Assembly (NCBI GenBank): GCA_945878965.1
Contig: CAMCUJ010000074.1
Span: 1-7,130, forward strand
Reading direction: 5' to 3'
Length of the DNA: 7,130 nucleotides
Origin: an uncultured Clostridia bacterium
GTDB lineage: Bacteria; Bacillota; Clostridia; Monoglobales; Monoglobaceae
In this document: in pieces, positions 5,893 through 7,130 of the stretch
Position numbering within the stretch: the stretch's first letter is position 1
Layout of the letters: each line of letters begins with the position of its first letter
Notes under the pieces: model-generated
What the model was told of the DNA's origin: nothing
Databases searched by the model: none
Seen by the model: the letters and a program-made list of their open reading frames with translations, nothing else
Translations under genes and position numbers: made by a program

Positions 5893-6660
5893 ATGATAAA
5901 ATTCAAAAAAATAGCGGCACTTGCATTAACAGCGGTTATCGGTGTAACAGCACTTGCAGGCTGTGGAGCGGGCAAAATGGGTGATAAATTGGTTATGGGA
6001 ACAAATGCGGCATTTCCTCCGTTTGAGTTTACAACTTCAAATGGAATAGTTGGCGAGTTTGACGGTATAGACGTTGCAATTGCAAAGAAAATTGCTGAGA
6101 GTATGGGAAAGACTCTACAGATTGAGGATATGGAGTTTGACGGACTTATAGCTTCGCTTAACACAGGCAAGATTGATATGGCAGTTGCAGGTATGACAGC
6201 TAATCCTGAGAGAGCTAAGAATGTTGATTTTTCCGATACATATTTCGTAGCATCACAGGTGATACTTGTTTCAGCTGACAATGCCGATATAACAAAGGCG
6301 GAAGATTTAAAGAATGATAAGACTGTAGGTGTTGTACTTGGCTACACAGGTGATAGCATAATAACAGATACCTTACAGATTGCTGAAGATAAGATCACAA
6401 GAGCAAACAGAGGTATTGATGTAGTACAGGATGTTAAGAACGGTAAGCTTGACGCTGTTGTAATTGATTCGGCAACAGGAAAGGCACTTGCAGAGAAGAA
6501 CGGTTTAAAGGTTGTTGAGGACTCTGAGGTATTTGATACCGAGGAATATGCAATTGCGGTTAATAAGGGCAATACAGAGCTGCTTGAGAAAATCAACGCT
6601 ATACTTAAAGAAATGAAAGCAAACGGCGAGATAGATGCATTAGCCGAGAAATACAACTAA
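5893..6660 (+). CDS. Polar amino acid ABC transporter, substrate-binding lipoprotein (SBP_bac_3 family)
   Basis: This extracellular binding protein, anchored to the membrane by lipid, delivers an amino acid to the permease. The 255 residues begin with a signal peptide (KFKK, then a hydrophobic stretch) and the lipobox LAGC, with C24 as the lipidated cysteine. The mature part is a two-lobe type II periplasmic-binding fold: TNAAFPPFEF (37-46), MTANPERAKNVDFSDTYF (101-118) with R107 in the place that holds the ligand carboxylate, and D192 in VVIDSATG, which should hold the amino group. The length is usual. AAGGGGGA lies 7 bases before the ATG, a stronger site than for the two upstream genes, which fits the greater amount of binding protein needed. 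It is the last gene of the operon and a terminator follows at 6695. The side-chain pocket does not let me name the substrate. Confidence 0.96.
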   Translation: MIKFKKIAALALTAVIGVTALAGCGAGKMGDKLVMGTNAAFPPFEFTTSNGIVGEFDGIDVAIAKKIAESMGKTLQIEDMEFDGLIASLNTGKIDMAVAGMTANPERAKNVDFSDTYFVASQVILVSADNADITKAEDLKNDKTVGVVLGYTGDSIITDTLQIAEDKITRANRGIDVVQDVKNGKLDAVVIDSATGKALAEKNGLKVVEDSEVFDTEEYAIAVNKGNTELLEKINAILKEMKANGEIDALAEKYN

Positions 6661-6694
6661 ACTTTTTCACTTTGCAGCAAAATTCAATAAATTC

Positions 6695-6729
6695 AAAAAC
6701 AGCGTTGCTTGGTGCAAACGCTGTTTTTT
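6695..6729. terminator. Strong bidirectional intrinsic terminator
   Basis: A perfect 12-base stem, AAAAACAGCGTT (6695-6706) with AACGCTGTTTTT (6717-6728), surrounds a 10-base loop and runs into T on both strands. It closes the importer operon 34 bases after the binding-protein stop. It also stops the convergent gene, whose stop codon ends at 6743. Confidence 0.93.
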
Positions 6730-6742
6730 AACGGTCGGATAC

Positions 6743-6988
6743 TTAACTTTTTGTTGATTTAATGCAGTCAAAGATTAAGCCGGCGAGCATAAACTCCGCA
6801 AATATTCCAAATGCTGTTTTAACGCCCATTATCGCAAGCTCCCGTTCGGTGTATGTACCCGTTATTCCGTAGTAAATTATTGATATTATCAGTATAATAA
6901 GAGGGATAATACTTCCGTAAAAAAACAGTCTTTGTGAAGTCTTGCATAATTGATTTTCGGCATATCTGAATTTTTCAAAAAATTTCAA
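6743..6988 (-). CDS. Small two-helix membrane protein of unknown function
   Basis: The 81-residue product has a basic, hydrophilic first 20 residues (MKFFEKFRYAENQ), a first membrane helix at about 21-45 rich in Ile and Leu, a short polar loop (about 46-52, TYTEREL) and a second helix at about 53-74, with a short Lys/Ser tail. No named family is recognised. The start is TTG (6988-6986), with GGAAAGGGA 9 bases upstream; no ATG is available nearby. A consensus-like promoter upstream and a terminator downstream frame it as a single-gene unit, which supports it being real. With basic residues at both ends, both termini probably face the cytoplasm. Confidence 0.72.
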   Translation of the reverse strand: MKFFEKFRYAENQLCKTSQRLFFYGSIIPLIILIISIIYYGITGTYTERELAIMGVKTAFGIFAEFMLAGLIFDCIKSTKS

Positions 6989-6997
6989 AATATCAAT

Positions 6998-7006
6998 TCC
7001 CTTTCC
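6998..7006 (-). promoter_or_regulatory. Ribosome binding site supporting a TTG start
   Basis: On the - strand GGAAAGGGA ends 9 bases before the TTG at 6988-6986. Other codons in this frame between the site and TTG are not usual starts, so TTG is the best choice. Confidence 0.7.
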
Positions 7007-7027
7007 GTTATATTTTTTCTTAAATAC

Positions 7028-7056
7028 AGAATACCATATGTTATTTGTCTATTCAA
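7028..7056 (-). promoter_or_regulatory. Sigma-A-type promoter of the small membrane protein gene
   Basis: On the - strand TTGAAT (7056-7051), 17 bases and TATTCT (7033-7028) are preceded by TG at the extended -10 position (TGGTATTCT). The predicted start is near 7021, giving a leader of about 30 bases. Between 7057 and the window edge at 7130 I see only AT-rich sequence with no supported feature. Confidence 0.65.
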
Positions 7057-7130
7057 TGCAAAATTATTTCTTTTGAATGTAAAAAATGTAGTATTAAATT
7101 CAGTAATCACTTGTTTTTTCAATAAAAATT

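Noticed and set aside
5856..6281. A - strand open frame across the binding-protein start
   Set aside because: It is antisense to a complete lipoprotein gene, and the Ala/Ser/Ile-rich translation is the usual mirror of its codons.

Overview
The window looks like chromosome of a low-GC, strictly anaerobic Clostridia species, probably a gut-type Firmicute. The signs are a clostridial class III (oxygen-sensitive) ribonucleotide reductase, strong AAGGAGG-type ribosome binding sites, AT-rich spacers with sigma-A-like promoters, a lipoprotein-type solute-binding protein, a Ser/Thr/Pro-linker surface protein with a FIVAR module, and a short hairpin element of a kind scattered through gut Clostridia. 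I cannot name the species from the sequence.

Layout from left to right. (1) Bases 1-707 are the 3' end of a secreted or surface protein on the + strand, with a 30-bp in-frame tandem repeat, a FIVAR module and a C-terminal beta-rich domain. An intrinsic terminator (727-775) and a double-hairpin dispersed element (about 795-848) follow. (2) nrdD, the anaerobic ribonucleoside-triphosphate reductase, lies on the - strand (885-3239). It is transcribed from a near-perfect sigma-A promoter that is overlapped and followed by two NrdR-box-like palindromes. (3) Divergent from it, 3467-4048 encodes a 193-residue protein with seven cysteines in its first 57 residues and no function I recognise. A sigma-K-like promoter sits upstream. 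A short gene directly behind it (4069-4232) reads as one peptide only if a missing base is restored. (4) Bases 4392-6660 are a complete polar amino acid ABC importer in the order permease, ATPase, lipoprotein binding protein, closed by a strong bidirectional terminator (6695-6729). (5) A convergent small two-helix membrane protein (6743-6988, - strand, TTG start) has its own promoter at 7028-7056.

How the parts fit: nrdD supplies dNTPs without oxygen, and its activating enzyme NrdG is not encoded here. The importer is self-contained. The 3467-4232 pair is the least explained part. Its promoter-like motif and cysteine-rich start suggest, but do not prove, a mother-cell sporulation role. No tRNA, rRNA, CRISPR array, transposase or phage gene is visible. 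I found no wholly new multi-gene system; the best leads are the uncharacterised Cys-rich gene with its broken neighbour and the NrdR-type control region.
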